Source: Deltaproteobacteria bacterium (GTDB lineage Bacteria > Desulfobacterota > Desulfobaccia > Desulfobaccales > Desulfobaccaceae). From it: a stretch of 17,374 nt of DNA. Below the pieces are notes generated by a model. It ran no database searches, had not been told where the DNA came from, and saw only the letters and a list, made by a program, of their open reading frames with translations. The stretch covers positions 1 through 17,374 of the forward strand of contig VGSX01000041.1 of the NCBI GenBank assembly GCA_016874895.1, given 5' to 3'. The number at the start of each line of letters is the position of its first letter. Positions within the stretch are counted from its first letter, which is position 1. Below are positions 8,078-16,514 of this stretch, one piece after another. A program made the position numbers and the translations under genes.

Positions 8078-9487
8078 TTAGGAACGGGGTTTTATACGTT
8101 CAGGGGAGAGGCGGTGCTTTTTCAGCAGGGTGGAGAAATTCGGGCGTTGCATACCCACCCGGAGGGCGGCCTGGGAGATATTATTGTCGGTCTCGGCCAT
8201 AGCCTTGAGGAGAAAGGCCTTTTCCAGGTGGCCGCAGGTTTGCTCGTACAGGCGTTTTTTCGCCTCTTTAAGTTCTTGCAGGGTGGTGGGGACGTTATCG
8301 GCGCGCCAGGGCCGTCGGTCCAGGTGTTCCAGCAGGTCCAGGCCGTCCAGCATGGGATGGTCCACCATGATCACCAGGCGCTCCACCATATTTTTCAGTT
8401 GGCGGACATTACCCGGCCAAGGGTAGTTACGGAGCAGTTCCAGGGCTTCTTCGGTAAACCCCTCGATGCGCTTGCCGATCTTGCGGCAGAAGTGGCGGAG
8501 GAAGAAGTAGGCCAGGCGGGGGATGTCGTCCTGGCGTTCCCGGAGGGGGGGCAGGAAGATGGGAAAGACATTCAGGCGGTAATAGAGGTCGTCCCGGAAG
8601 GTACCCTCCTGGACCATGGTTTTCAGATCCCGGCTGGTGGCCGCCAGGATGCGGGCGTCGGTTTTCTTGAAGTGGCTGGCGCCCACCGGCTTGTAATCGT
8701 GGGTTTCCAGGACCCGGAGCAGCTTCCCCTGGATCTCCAGGCTTAAATTGGCCACCTCGTCCAGGAACAGAGTCCCTTTATTGGCCACCTCAAAAATCCC
8801 GGGTTTGTCTTTGACGGCCCCGGTAAAGGCCCCCTTCACATGCCCGAACAGCTCGCTCTCCAGCAGCGAGGGCGTCAGGGTGCTGCAATCGATGGGGACG
8901 AACTGGCGGCTGGCCCGCTGGCTGTAAGTATGAATGGCCCGGGCAAAGAGTTCCTTGCCGGTGCCGGGTTCGCCGCAGATGAGCACCGTGGCATCGGTGG
9001 GGGCCACCTTGGTGATTTCCACAAAGATTTTTTGGATGGCCGGGGTTTCCCCCACGATGTTGGAAAAACCATATGTATCGATCAATTGCTGCCGCAGGGC
9101 CAGGTTTTCCTCCACCAGGCGCTTCTTTTCGATGGCCTTGGCCACGGTGAGGAGAAGCTCGTCATCCGTAAAAGGCTTGGCCAAATAATCGAAAGCCCCG
9201 GCCTTCATGGCCTCTACGGCGTTTTCCACCGTGGAAAAGGCGGTCATGACAATGACGTACTCTCCCGGCCGGTCTTTTTGGATGGTGCGCAGGATCTCCA
9301 TGCCTTCCATGTCGGGCAGTTTGAAGTCCAGCAGGGTTACGTCATACTCCCCGGCGCGTCCTTTTTCCAGGCCCTCCCGGCCGGTCTGGCAGACGTCCAC
9401 CGTATAGCCCTGTTCTTCCAGCACCAGACGGCACACCAGGCCGATGACCTGTTCGTCGTCTATGATCAAGATATGGCCGGCCGACAT
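8078..9487 (-). CDS. NtrC-family sigma54-dependent response regulator
   Basis: The product has 469 residues in three domains. The receiver occupies about 1-120, with Asp10/Asp11, phosphoacceptor Asp54, and Lys in LAKPFTDDE. The AAA+ sigma54-interaction domain occupies about 145-370, with Walker A GEPGTGKE (172-179), the sigma54-contact loop GAFTGA (219-224), Walker B GTLFLDEV, and the RLNVFPIFLPPLRER sensor region. A C-terminal Fis-type helix-turn-helix (NNISQAALRVGMQRPNF) binds DNA. The start codon overlaps the stop of the upstream kinase as TAATG, so the two are translationally coupled and are probably cognate. The sigma54 promoter directly downstream makes the hdrA operon the likely target. 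Confidence 0.95.
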   Translation of the reverse strand: MSAGHILIIDDEQVIGLVCRLVLEEQGYTVDVCQTGREGLEKGRAGEYDVTLLDFKLPDMEGMEILRTIQKDRPGEYVIVMTAFSTVENAVEAMKAGAFDYLAKPFTDDELLLTVAKAIEKKRLVEENLALRQQLIDTYGFSNIVGETPAIQKIFVEITKVAPTDATVLICGEPGTGKELFARAIHTYSQRASRQFVPIDCSTLTPSLLESELFGHVKGAFTGAVKDKPGIFEVANKGTLFLDEVANLSLEIQGKLLRVLETHDYKPVGASHFKKTDARILAATSRDLKTMVQEGTFRDDLYYRLNVFPIFLPPLRERQDDIPRLAYFFLRHFCRKIGKRIEGFTEEALELLRNYPWPGNVRQLKNMVERLVIMVDHPMLDGLDLLEHLDRRPWRADNVPTTLQELKEAKKRLYEQTCGHLEKAFLLKAMAETDNNISQAALRVGMQRPNFSTLLKKHRLSPERIKPRS

Positions 9488-10728
9488 TAAGGCGTCGTCC
9501 TGTGCGGTTCGAGTTCGGGGCCGATGACGGGGAGCGTGATGGTGAAGCGCGTGCCCTGCTGCGGTTCGCTCTCCACCTGGATATCGCCCTGGTGATTCAT
9601 AATGAAGCCGTAGGTAACGGCCAATCCCAGGCCGGTGCCCTTGGCCTTGCTGGAGAAAAAGGGCTCGAAAATCCGCCTGAGATGTTCCGGCGGCATGCCG
9701 CAGCCGGTGTCCGCAATGGTAATGGTGACGGCCCGCTTGGCCTCGTCAAAGTGGGTCCGCACGGTTATTTCCCCTTTGCCGTCCACTGCTTCCAGGGCGT
9801 TGATCAACAGGTTGGCGAAGACCTGCTGCATCTGGCCCACGTCAATGAGCATATCCGGCAGGTTGTTGCCCATATCCTGGTGCAGCCGCACGGCCCGGCG
9901 GCGGAATTCATTTTCCAGCAGGTGGATGACTTTTTCCAGCACCGTATTGATATTTCCGAGGCTTTTCTTGGGTTCCTTGCTGCGGGAAAAATCCTGCAGT
10001 TCCTGAATGATGGTCTTGCAGCGCTTGGTCTCCTGGATGATGATCCCCATGCCCTCATGGAGGAAGCTGTCGGCCGGGACCTTTTTGAGCATGTTGCTGC
10101 TGTAGAGCAGGATGCTGGAAAGGGGGTTGTTGAGCTCATGGGCCACGCCGGCGGCCATGCGGCCCAGGGCGGTGAGGCGCTCGGTCTGGTAGGCCAGTTG
10201 GTCGAACTGCTGCTGCTGTTTTTCGATGAGCCGGGCCTTATCGATGGCGCAGGTGCACTGTTGGGCCACCGCGGCCAGAAACTCCACCTCCTCGGGGGGA
10301 AAATCCTGCGGGTGGTCAAAAATCAAGCAGATGATCCCCGCCAATTCTTCCTGCAGCCCCAGGGGGGCCACCACCAGCACCTGCACCTCGGACGCTCTAT
10401 CGGACTCAACCGGCAGGACCCTGGCATCCTGGCCCAGGGCGTCCAGCACCACTACTTTCTGGCCGGCGCAGATCTCCAGCACTGCCTCCGACCCGGTAAG
10501 GGGACCGGCCGCCTGATAGAGTTCTCCCAGACCATGACCCACCCTGGTGAGGCTCTGCCCGGTCTGCCGGTGGTATAACTGCAACAAGGCCCCCTGCGCC
10601 TCAAAGGCCCGGGCGATTTTGACCACCACGATCTCGGCGATGTCCTCAACCCTGGCGCAGGCATGGATCAACCGGATGATATCCCGGAAAGTATAATAAA
10701 ATGCCGACACACTCAGGGTGCCGCTCAT
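9487..10728 (-). CDS. Soluble GAF-domain sensor histidine kinase (NtrB-like)
   Basis: The product has 413 residues from the chosen ATG at 10728, which has GGAGG 8 nt upstream. A TTG at 10785 in the same frame would add 19 residues but has no better site. There is no signal peptide or membrane segment. An N-terminal GAF-like region (about 10-160) probably senses a cytoplasmic ligand or redox state. It is followed by a HisKA domain with His197 in GVAHELNNPL, then HATPase_c with NLLINALEAVDG (N box), DTGCGM (G1) and GTGLGLAVTYGF (G2). It overlaps the sigma54 activator by one base. The signal cannot be read from the sequence; formate, redox state or an electron-acceptor cue are possibilities given the target operon. 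Confidence 0.92.
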   Translation of the reverse strand: MSGTLSVSAFYYTFRDIIRLIHACARVEDIAEIVVVKIARAFEAQGALLQLYHRQTGQSLTRVGHGLGELYQAAGPLTGSEAVLEICAGQKVVVLDALGQDARVLPVESDRASEVQVLVVAPLGLQEELAGIICLIFDHPQDFPPEEVEFLAAVAQQCTCAIDKARLIEKQQQQFDQLAYQTERLTALGRMAAGVAHELNNPLSSILLYSSNMLKKVPADSFLHEGMGIIIQETKRCKTIIQELQDFSRSKEPKKSLGNINTVLEKVIHLLENEFRRRAVRLHQDMGNNLPDMLIDVGQMQQVFANLLINALEAVDGKGEITVRTHFDEAKRAVTITIADTGCGMPPEHLRRIFEPFFSSKAKGTGLGLAVTYGFIMNHQGDIQVESEPQQGTRFTITLPVIGPELEPHRTTP

Positions 10729-10805
10729 GGATAAAACCTCCGTTAAGTCCGGCTTGGATGGTTTGAGGGTTCTTATGGCTGACAAGAATCATTCCCCTGA
10801 GATAG

Positions 10806-10834
10806 ATTATAATCTGGCGCTGACAATCTGAAAA
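10806..10834 (-). promoter_or_regulatory. Sigma70-type promoter of the kinase-regulator operon
   Basis: On the minus strand a perfect TATAAT -10 box (10811-10806) sits 17 nt below TTTTCA (10834-10829), which matches TTGACA at 4 of 6 positions. The start would be near 10799, leaving a leader of about 70 nt before the ATG at 10728. Confidence 0.5.
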
Positions 10835-10866
10835 GTAAAATGAAGAACTGTTTATGATTTTGTCCC

Positions 10867-10895
10867 TTACCAGTATCCGAGAAAAACTATATAAT
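10867..10895 (+). promoter_or_regulatory. Sigma70-type promoter toward the peptidase gene
   Basis: TTACCA and TATAAT are separated by 17 nt. It points toward the M28 peptidase at 11068, and the dispersed repeat at 10914-11029 lies in the resulting leader. Together with the divergent promoter at 10806-10834 and that repeat, this accounts for most of the 339-bp gap between 10728 and 11068. Confidence 0.4.
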
Positions 10896-10913
10896 GAACT
10901 TCCGGGTACGTAA

Positions 10914-11029
10914 CGTTCAGCCGTCAGCTAAAAGAGCAGATTTTAATTTTTACATAATTCGGCGGATGCCTGGCATCTCCGAATAAATGAGTTAACGCCT
11001 TTCCTGCTGAAAGCTGATAGCTGCACGCC
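10914..11029. repeat. Dispersed element with inverted ends, copy A
   Basis: The left end CGTTCAGCCGTCAGCT and the right end GCTGATAGCTGCACG are inverted versions of one another with a few mismatches. The same ends recur at 13007-13145. The interiors do not match obviously. It holds no coding frame of note. Just after it, TTGAACC-TTGAACT-TTGAACT forms a three-unit 7-bp tandem repeat (about 11035-11056). Confidence 0.6.
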
Positions 11030-11067
11030 GCCCTTTGAACCTTGAACTTTGAACTTTCTCAAACAGC

Positions 11068-11940
11068 ATGGTAGATAAACTCGAACTCCGGCAGCGCCTG
11101 GTGGAGCACGTCCGTTATCTCAGCGTCACTTTGGGAGACCGCAGCGTCTACCGGCCCCAGGTTTTAAAAGCCGCCGAAGACTATGTCAAACAGAAGTTTC
11201 TGGACCTAAGCTATGAAATCGAACGCCAGAGCTTTATCTATCTTAAGCAGGAGGTGGCCAACATCATTGCCGGGGTCCGGGACCCGGCCGGGTACTATAT
11301 TTTAGGAGCGCACTTTGATACGGTGGCCGGCACGCCCGGCGCGGACGACAACGCCAGCGCCGTGGCGGTGCTCTTGGAGGCGGCCCGCCTGGCCCGATCC
11401 CTGTCCCCCCGGCCGCCCTGGGTCTTCATCGGTTTCACCACCGAAGAGCCGCCAGCTTTTTTCACCCCGTACATGGGCAGCCGGGTTTACGCCCGCCGGG
11501 CCAAGGAGCGGGGGGATGTCATTAAAGGGATGCTCTGCCTGGAAATGGTGGGCTATTATCTCCATGAACCCGACAGCCAGCCTCTGCCTTTCCCCCTGAA
11601 ATACCTGGGCTACCCCACCACCGGCAACTTTATCGCCCTGGTGGCCGACCGTCGCTCCAAGCCGTTGTTGACCGCCCTGGAGCAGGCCCTGAAAAGCGGC
11701 TGCCACCTGCCGGTGTCCGGCATCGCCATCCCTTTCGGGGGCTATCTCATCCCGGAAAGCCGGTTGAGCGATCATGCCAATTTCTGGGACCAGGGTTATC
11801 AGGCCGTGATGCTCACCGATACCGCCTTTATGCGCAATCCCCATTACCACGGCCCCACCGATGTCCTGGAGACCCTGGATTTCGACGCCATGGTTGAACT
11901 CACCCTGGGGCTGTATTACTTTATCAAGCAATCCATTTAA
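11068..11940 (+). CDS. M28-family zinc metallopeptidase
   Basis: The product is 290 residues and is predicted to be an aminopeptidase or related amidohydrolase with two zinc ions. Motifs in order are His82 in LGAHFDTV, the bridging Asp93 in GADDNAS, the catalytic Glu pair in GFTTEEPPAF, Glu in CLEMVGY, and the late His in NPHYHGPTDVL. These match the M28 metal set (H-D-E-E-H). I see no signal peptide, so it is probably cytoplasmic, whereas many M28 enzymes are secreted. The ATG lacks a strong ribosome site and sits 12 bp after the tandem TTGAAC repeat. It is followed at 17 bp by the YkgJ-like gene, so the two are probably cotranscribed. The substrate is unknown. Confidence 0.88.
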   Translation: MVDKLELRQRLVEHVRYLSVTLGDRSVYRPQVLKAAEDYVKQKFLDLSYEIERQSFIYLKQEVANIIAGVRDPAGYYILGAHFDTVAGTPGADDNASAVAVLLEAARLARSLSPRPPWVFIGFTTEEPPAFFTPYMGSRVYARRAKERGDVIKGMLCLEMVGYYLHEPDSQPLPFPLKYLGYPTTGNFIALVADRRSKPLLTALEQALKSGCHLPVSGIAIPFGGYLIPESRLSDHANFWDQGYQAVMLTDTAFMRNPHYHGPTDVLETLDFDAMVELTLGLYYFIKQSI

Positions 11941-11957
11941 AACACTTCGAGGCTGTA

Positions 11958-12890
11958 ATGACCACCATCTCAAAATTTAAAGGAAAAATACGCGACAATC
12001 CCCTGGTAGCCCTGGAAAGAGGCAACCGGGATGTCATGCTGAACATCTGGCGGGAATACCTGAACGAACTTCTGGAATTGAATGCCAAATCCGGAAGGCG
12101 CCAGCTTCTCATCAATCGCATCGAACAGGCCGGAGATTTCGACGCCCTGTACCGAGACTGGAATGATCTCGATACCCCGGAACGGGCCGAACGCTGGCTG
12201 GCCCTGATCCGCACCGCCAAGGCCCAGTGGCAGGAAGTAGAGGATCTCTGCCTGCGCTGCGGCGAGTGCTGCGAAAGGGGCAGCCCGACTCTGATGATTG
12301 CCGACCTGCACCTTTTTGAAAACGATACTCTCCACATGACCGAGGTATACACCCTGCGCCGGGGCGAAAAAGGGGCATCCCCCCGCACCGGTGAGGTGGT
12401 CACGATGACCGAGGAACGCCTGAAGCTCAAGGAGCATTCCGGCACCAAGCATTGCCTCTATTACGCCACCGACCCGAATCGCTGCCTTATTTACGACCAG
12501 CGGCCGGAACAATGCCGGCAGCAATTGTGTAACCGCAGCAGCGACGAACGCCCCCCGGCAGATTCCGGGTATCTGACCCGGGAGGTCATTTTCGGCCAAC
12601 ACGAGGAATTGTGGGAATTAATTGCAGCCCATGAACAGCGTTGCAGCATTGACCGGCTGGAAGCCGCTCTGCGCGATCTGGCTGAAGATAAAGCCGCAGA
12701 CAGTAAGGCCCTGTTTGACATGCTGCACTTTGACCACTACCTGCGGCAGATGCTGCTGCAAGAGTGGGAACTCCCCCCCGGCGCTTTGGACTTCCTTCTC
12801 GGCCGGCCCATGAGCCAGGTCATCCGCCAGTTCGGCCTGAGGGCTCAGATGACCCCGGAGGGCGTTTTCCGGCTGGAAAATATGCCGTGA
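11958..12890 (+). CDS. YkgJ-family Cys-cluster protein
   Basis: The product is 310 residues. The central part contains CLRCGECC followed by HCLYYATDPNRCLIYDQRPEQCRQQLC (read as HCLYYA, RCLIYDQRPEQC and RQQLC). This is the pattern of the CxxCxxCC family (Pfam YkgJ/UPF0153, putative zinc- or iron-chelating). A helical N-terminal domain of about 90 residues and a helical C-terminal part of about 110 residues surround it, making the protein longer than the minimal family. GAGG lies upstream of the ATG. The role is unknown; relatives have been suggested to bind an iron-sulfur cluster or zinc. It lies in a short operon with the M28 peptidase. Confidence 0.85.
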   Translation: MTTISKFKGKIRDNPLVALERGNRDVMLNIWREYLNELLELNAKSGRRQLLINRIEQAGDFDALYRDWNDLDTPERAERWLALIRTAKAQWQEVEDLCLRCGECCERGSPTLMIADLHLFENDTLHMTEVYTLRRGEKGASPRTGEVVTMTEERLKLKEHSGTKHCLYYATDPNRCLIYDQRPEQCRQQLCNRSSDERPPADSGYLTREVIFGQHEELWELIAAHEQRCSIDRLEAALRDLAEDKAADSKALFDMLHFDHYLRQMLLQEWELPPGALDFLLGRPMSQVIRQFGLRAQMTPEGVFRLENMP

Positions 12891-12929
12891 TGGCCCTGAG
12901 GCGGGGGTAAACGGATTTGCTCCGCCAGG

Positions 12930-12950
12930 AGGGTGGGCATTGCCCACCCT
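12930..12950. repeat. GC-rich palindrome after the YkgJ-like gene
   Basis: Arms AGGGTGGGCA and TGCCCACCCT are perfect, separated by one base. It lies 40 bp after the stop and could work as a hairpin end for the transcript, although no T-tract follows. GGTGGGCAATGCCCACC-type palindromes are common dispersed repeats in many environmental bacteria. Confidence 0.6.
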
Positions 12951-13006
12951 AAATCTTGGCTGTATTTTTGGTTCATCCGCTTAAAGCATACTCTGTTTCG
13001 TGGTAA

Positions 13007-13145
13007 GCGTTCAGCGGTCAGCTTACAGCCGTCAGCTAATGCTTTAGATTCAAATAGTTATTCTAAGGTGGCGGATCACTGGTTTTTCGCTTAGTTTCCC
13101 TACCCCATTGTTTTTGCTGAAAGCTGATTGCTGATAGCTGAACGC
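13007..13145. repeat. Dispersed element with inverted ends, copy B
   Basis: The left end GCGTTCAGCGGTCAGC and the right end GCTGATAGCTGAACGC are inverted repeats matching at 13 of 16 positions. Inside the ends are extra partial copies (ACAGCCGTCAGCT on the left, GCTGAAAGCTGATTGCTG on the right). It shares its ends with the element at 10914-11029. It lies in the 280-bp gap before the photolyase gene, whose start follows at about 25 bp. Confidence 0.65.
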
Positions 13146-13170
13146 CTACGTTTCGTGAAGGGCCAGGATT

Positions 13171-14532
13171 TTGGGTTTGAAGAATTCCAGATCATTAAAT
13201 AATGTTACCTTCAAGGCCGGACCCATTATCTATTGGCTCAGCCGGGAGCAGCGGGTGCGGGATAATTGGGCCCTGCTCCAGGCTCAGGAGTATGCCCTGG
13301 ACCGCCAGGTGCCGTTAGCGGTGGCCTTTACTCTGGCTCCCCACTTTCTAGGGGCCACGTTGAGACAATATGATTTTATGCTCCGAGGTTTGGCCCAGAC
13401 TGCGGCCAGTCTGGTCCAGCATAACATACCGTTTTTTCTTCTTAAAGGTGATCCAGGGACAACCCTGTTAGCCTTTTTGGCCGAAGTAGAGGCCGGGGCC
13501 CTGGTGACGGATTTCGATCCCCTGCGGCTTAAACGGCAATGGAAAAATCAGGTTCTGGCTCGCGTGCAGATCCCGGTAGTGGAGGTGGATGCCCACAATA
13601 TCGTTCCCTGTTGGCTGGCTTCCGGCAAACAGGAATTCGGGGCCTATACCCTGCGGCCCAAGATTCACCGCCTGCTGCCGGACTTCCTTGACGAACCGCC
13701 CCCCCTAGAAAAGCACCCCTTCCCCTGGCCCGGGACCGCCCCCGCCATCGATTGGAGCCAGACCCTGGCCTGGGTGGCGCCTGACCCCCGTGTTCCTCCC
13801 GTATCCTGGCTTCAACCCGGGGAGGACGCGGCCCGCAAGATGCTCCAGGCTTTTATCCGAGATGGCCTGAGCCGCTACGCCGATGACCGCAATGACCCTA
13901 ATCTCCAGGGACAATCAAACCTCTCTCCCTATCTGCATTTCGGCCAGCTCGGGGCCCAGCGGGTGGCCTGGGAGGTGCAGGGCGCCAACGCTCCGGCCGC
14001 GGCCAAACAGGCCTTCCTGGAGGAACTCATCGTCCGCCGGGAGCTGTCCGACAATTTCTGCTATTACAACCCGGATTACGACAGTTTTGCGGGTTTCCCG
14101 GAGTGGGCCCGGAAAACTCTGGACCAGCACCGCCCTGATCCCCGGGAGTACCTCTATAGTCTGGCAGAGTTTGAAAAGGCCCGCACCCACGATGCCCTGT
14201 GGAACGCGGCCCAGCAGGAAATGGTGCGGCGCGGCAAAATGCATGGTTATCTGCGGATGTACTGGGCCAAAAAAATTCTGGAGTGGACCGCCTCCCCGGA
14301 GGAAGCCCTAAAAATCGCCCTCTACCTCAATGACCGCTACGAACTGGACGGCCGGGATCCCAACGGCTATGTGGGGGTAGCCTGGTCCCTGGGCGGGGTC
14401 CATGACCGGGCCTGGGGGGAGAGGCCGGTTTTCGGCAAAATCCGTTATATGAGCCTGTCGGGCTGTAAAAGAAAATTCAAGGTAGATCAGTATATTGCCT
14501 GGGTGGAGGGATTAGGGCAACAGGAGAGCTGA
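13171..14532 (+). CDS. phrB: Class II CPD photolyase
   Basis: The product is a 453-residue light-driven repair enzyme for cyclobutane pyrimidine dimers, carrying FAD. The N-terminal antenna/Rossmann domain (about 15-180) begins with YWLSREQRVRDNWAL. The C-terminal FAD domain has NLSPYLHFGQL, RRELSDNFCYYNPDYD, HDALWNAAQQEMVRRGKMHG, YLRMYWAKKILEW and DPNGYVGVAWSLGGVHDR. These are class II signatures rather than class I ones. The chosen start is TTG at 13171, preceded by AGGA at a short distance. The start is the weakest part of the call, because the upstream dispersed repeat ends only 25 bp away. It converges with the corC-like gene, leaving 9 bp between stops. A photolyase in a presumed anaerobe suggests occasional exposure to light. 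Confidence 0.93.
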   Translation: MGLKNSRSLNNVTFKAGPIIYWLSREQRVRDNWALLQAQEYALDRQVPLAVAFTLAPHFLGATLRQYDFMLRGLAQTAASLVQHNIPFFLLKGDPGTTLLAFLAEVEAGALVTDFDPLRLKRQWKNQVLARVQIPVVEVDAHNIVPCWLASGKQEFGAYTLRPKIHRLLPDFLDEPPPLEKHPFPWPGTAPAIDWSQTLAWVAPDPRVPPVSWLQPGEDAARKMLQAFIRDGLSRYADDRNDPNLQGQSNLSPYLHFGQLGAQRVAWEVQGANAPAAAKQAFLEELIVRRELSDNFCYYNPDYDSFAGFPEWARKTLDQHRPDPREYLYSLAEFEKARTHDALWNAAQQEMVRRGKMHGYLRMYWAKKILEWTASPEEALKIALYLNDRYELDGRDPNGYVGVAWSLGGVHDRAWGERPVFGKIRYMSLSGCKRKFKVDQYIAWVEGLGQQES

Positions 14533-14541
14533 AGGGCCGGA

Positions 14542-15417
14542 TTACCGGTTGTTGGCAGGGACTTCCATGGGTGGTGAGGTTACGGGCCGGATCTGGATCT
14601 TTTTCGCCCGCCTCTCATCCGCCGAGATGACCGTGAATTCTAAATTCTGGGTCACCACCGTGTCGTTGACCTGAGGGACCTTCCCCAGATGGTGGATCAT
14701 GAGGCCGCCCACGGACTCGAATTCACCTTCGGGGATGTTGATGCCGAAGTGGTCGGCGACGTTTTCGATCTCCAGCCGGGCGTCCACGATGACCGATTCG
14801 TCTTCCTGGGGCAGGAGGCGGGGTTCCTGGGTGTCGTACTCGTCATAGATCTCGCCGACGATCTCCTCCAGGATGTCCTCGATGGTGATGAGGCCGGAAG
14901 TGCCGCCGTATTCATCGATGACGATGGCGATCTGAAACTTTTTTTCCACAAAATCCCGCAGCAGATCGCTGATCTTCTTGGCTTCCGGGATAAAAAAGGC
15001 CGGCCGCAGGACGGCGCTCAGGTTGATCTCCGCCTCCGGTTTGTTCCAGAATACCAATAAATCCTTGGCTAAAAGGATGCCTTGGATGTGGTCGATATTA
15101 TCTTTGTAAACCGGCAACCGGGAGTGGCCCCGCTCCAGAATAACCCCGATGACGTCGGCAATGGGGCTGTCTTGGGAAATGCAGGTTATATCCACCCGCG
15201 GGACCATGATCTCCCGGGCCAGAGTATCTTTGAATTCAAAGATACTTTCAATCATTTCGCCTTCCTGGCGAGTAATGAAGCCGCGTTCCTCCCCGGCTTC
15301 CAGGATGCTCTGGATCTCCTTCTCGATGTCGTCCGGATGCTTGAGGTCTCTTTTCCTGAACCATCGCCGCCAGAAACGGAACCAACGGTCAGGCTTGCTA
15401 CTGTCAGCGTCGTCCAT
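14542..15417 (-). CDS. corC: CorC/HlyC-family CBS-domain protein
   Basis: The product is 291 residues. A basic N-terminus (RFWRRWFRKRDLKHP) is followed by a short helical region with FEFKDTLAREIMVPRVDI. A CBS pair occupies roughly 70-190, with the family motifs GHSRLPVYKDNIDHIQGIL and IVIDEYGGTSGLITIEDILEEIVGEI. The C-terminal CorC_HlyC (transporter-associated) domain occupies roughly 205-285 (FGINIPEGEFESVGGL). It has no DUF21 membrane domain, so it is the soluble CorC/YbeX type linked to divalent-cation efflux or magnesium/cobalt homeostasis. It follows speD by 1 nt, so the two are translated together. Why a CBS protein should be coupled to spermidine synthesis is unclear. Adenosyl compounds bind CBS domains, so S-adenosylmethionine or ATP level could be a link (inference). 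Confidence 0.9.
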   Translation of the reverse strand: MDDADSSKPDRWFRFWRRWFRKRDLKHPDDIEKEIQSILEAGEERGFITRQEGEMIESIFEFKDTLAREIMVPRVDITCISQDSPIADVIGVILERGHSRLPVYKDNIDHIQGILLAKDLLVFWNKPEAEINLSAVLRPAFFIPEAKKISDLLRDFVEKKFQIAIVIDEYGGTSGLITIEDILEEIVGEIYDEYDTQEPRLLPQEDESVIVDARLEIENVADHFGINIPEGEFESVGGLMIHHLGKVPQVNDTVVTQNLEFTVISADERRAKKIQIRPVTSPPMEVPANNR

Positions 15418-15418
15418 C

Positions 15419-15856
15419 TTAAATCCTCATCCCTTGGCGTTCATCTGTAATGAATCGGGTCACCGCGCCCACATCCCGGGGAAATTCCAGTCCTCGGTCC
15501 ACGATTTTGATCTCCCGGGTGGCGATCCCGAACACCTTGGTGGCAAAATCCACTGCTGTTTCCACATCAAAGTCCTTGCAGGAGAAGACATCGATGCTGA
15601 GGTAACCCTTCTCCGGAAAGGTGTGGATGCTGATGTGGCTTTCGGCGATCAGCACAAAGCCGGAAAGTCCCCAATCCTGAGGCACTTTGCCGGAGTATTT
15701 AAAGGCGTACGGGGGCATGATCTTGGTCATCTGGATCAGATCCGGGCACTGATTCAAGAATTCGTAGATCCGGTCCAGGTCCGTCAACAGATCGTACGGA
15801 CACCCATAGCCGTCCAGCATCAGGTGCTGGCCAAAACCCAGTTCAAATTTTTCCAA
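15419..15856 (-). CDS. speD: S-adenosylmethionine decarboxylase proenzyme
   Basis: The product is a 145-residue proenzyme that self-cleaves to form a pyruvoyl group and makes decarboxylated AdoMet for spermidine synthesis. Cleavage would fall between Glu72 and Ser73 in AESHISIHTFPE. His78 and Cys93 complete the active site. The spacing Ser-His-Cys (+5, +20) is the same as Ser63, His68 and Cys83 in the Thermotoga enzyme. The start is TTG at 15856, preceded by GGGAGG 9 nt upstream. It lies between an XRE-cupin regulator and the corC-like gene on the same strand. Confidence 0.93.
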   Translation of the reverse strand: MEKFELGFGQHLMLDGYGCPYDLLTDLDRIYEFLNQCPDLIQMTKIMPPYAFKYSGKVPQDWGLSGFVLIAESHISIHTFPEKGYLSIDVFSCKDFDVETAVDFATKVFGIATREIKIVDRGLEFPRDVGAVTRFITDERQGMRI

Positions 15857-15892
15857 CTCACACTACCTCCCTCACTTACAAGCTTTCAGAGC

Positions 15893-15915
15893 GGTTGCAA
15901 CCCCGTGGGGCAACC
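15893..15915 (-). promoter_or_regulatory. Hairpin in the speD leader
   Basis: In the 93-bp gap between the regulator and speD, outer arms GGTTG and CAACC plus inner arms CCCC and GGGG can pair around GT, with a CAA bulge. It could influence the ratio of regulator to SpeD, but function is not shown by the sequence. Confidence 0.3.
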
Positions 15916-15949
15916 TAATGTTTCGGGTCGCGGTAAAGCATAACCCTCC

Positions 15950-16492
15950 TTAACCAAAAATCGGCGGGGTGACAACCCATAAGATCCGAACTTCCTGCTT
16001 GCCCGGGTTCACCACCGCATGTTCCAGGTTAGAACGGAAATAAAAACATTCGTGTTGTTTCACCCTGTAGGTCCGATTGTCCAGGGTGAGATGAACCGAT
16101 CCCTTCAAGACAATGCCGAACTCCTCGCCCTCGTGCGGCTCCTGGACCGGGAAGGCGGCCCCGCCGCCCATGGTCACCAGCACCGGATCCATCATCCGAT
16201 TCTGGGCGTCCGGAATCAACACTTCCACCCGGCACTCCGGGGTGGAGTTGGAGGTAACGATGCGGGCGCTGTGGGGATACACCACCCGATCCTGGGTCTG
16301 GCCCTGGAAAAAATCCGCCAGGGACACCCCGAACACATCCAGGATATCTTTCAAGGTGGCAATGGAGGGGGAGGTCTGGTCCCGCTCCAATTGCGAAATA
16401 AATCCCTTGGTTAGATAAGCCCGGTTGGCTAACTCCTCCTGAGTCAAGGAATTGGCCTGGCGCAGTCTCTTGAGCTTCTCGCCAATCTTCAC
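15950..16492 (-). CDS. XRE-family regulator with cupin sensor domain
   Basis: The product is 180 residues. Residues 1-62 form an XRE helix-turn-helix (KLKRLRQANSLTQEELANRAYLTKGFISQLERDQTSPS). Read in shorter pieces, LTQEELANRA is helix 2 and FISQLERD is helix 3. Residues about 105-178 form a cupin barrel with PHEGEEFGIVLKGS and FRSNLEHAVVNP. This is the PuuR/ClgR-like layout. The start is GTG at 16492 with GAGGA upstream. An ATG two bases further up is out of frame. It is upstream of speD on the same strand, which suggests control of polyamine synthesis, probably with a polyamine or related small molecule as ligand (inference from family and context). Confidence 0.9.
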   Translation of the reverse strand: MKIGEKLKRLRQANSLTQEELANRAYLTKGFISQLERDQTSPSIATLKDILDVFGVSLADFFQGQTQDRVVYPHSARIVTSNSTPECRVEVLIPDAQNRMMDPVLVTMGGGAAFPVQEPHEGEEFGIVLKGSVHLTLDNRTYRVKQHECFYFRSNLEHAVVNPGKQEVRILWVVTPPIFG

Positions 16493-16514
16493 ATTTCCTC
16501 TGGTTTAATAATAA

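Noticed and set aside
10728..10785. TTG start of the histidine kinase 19 codons upstream
   Set aside because: The ATG at 10728 has a GGAGG site at good spacing, and the extra residues add no domain.
10914..13145. CRISPR array
   Set aside because: There are only two repeat-bearing segments about 2 kb apart, with no regular spacers and no cas genes.
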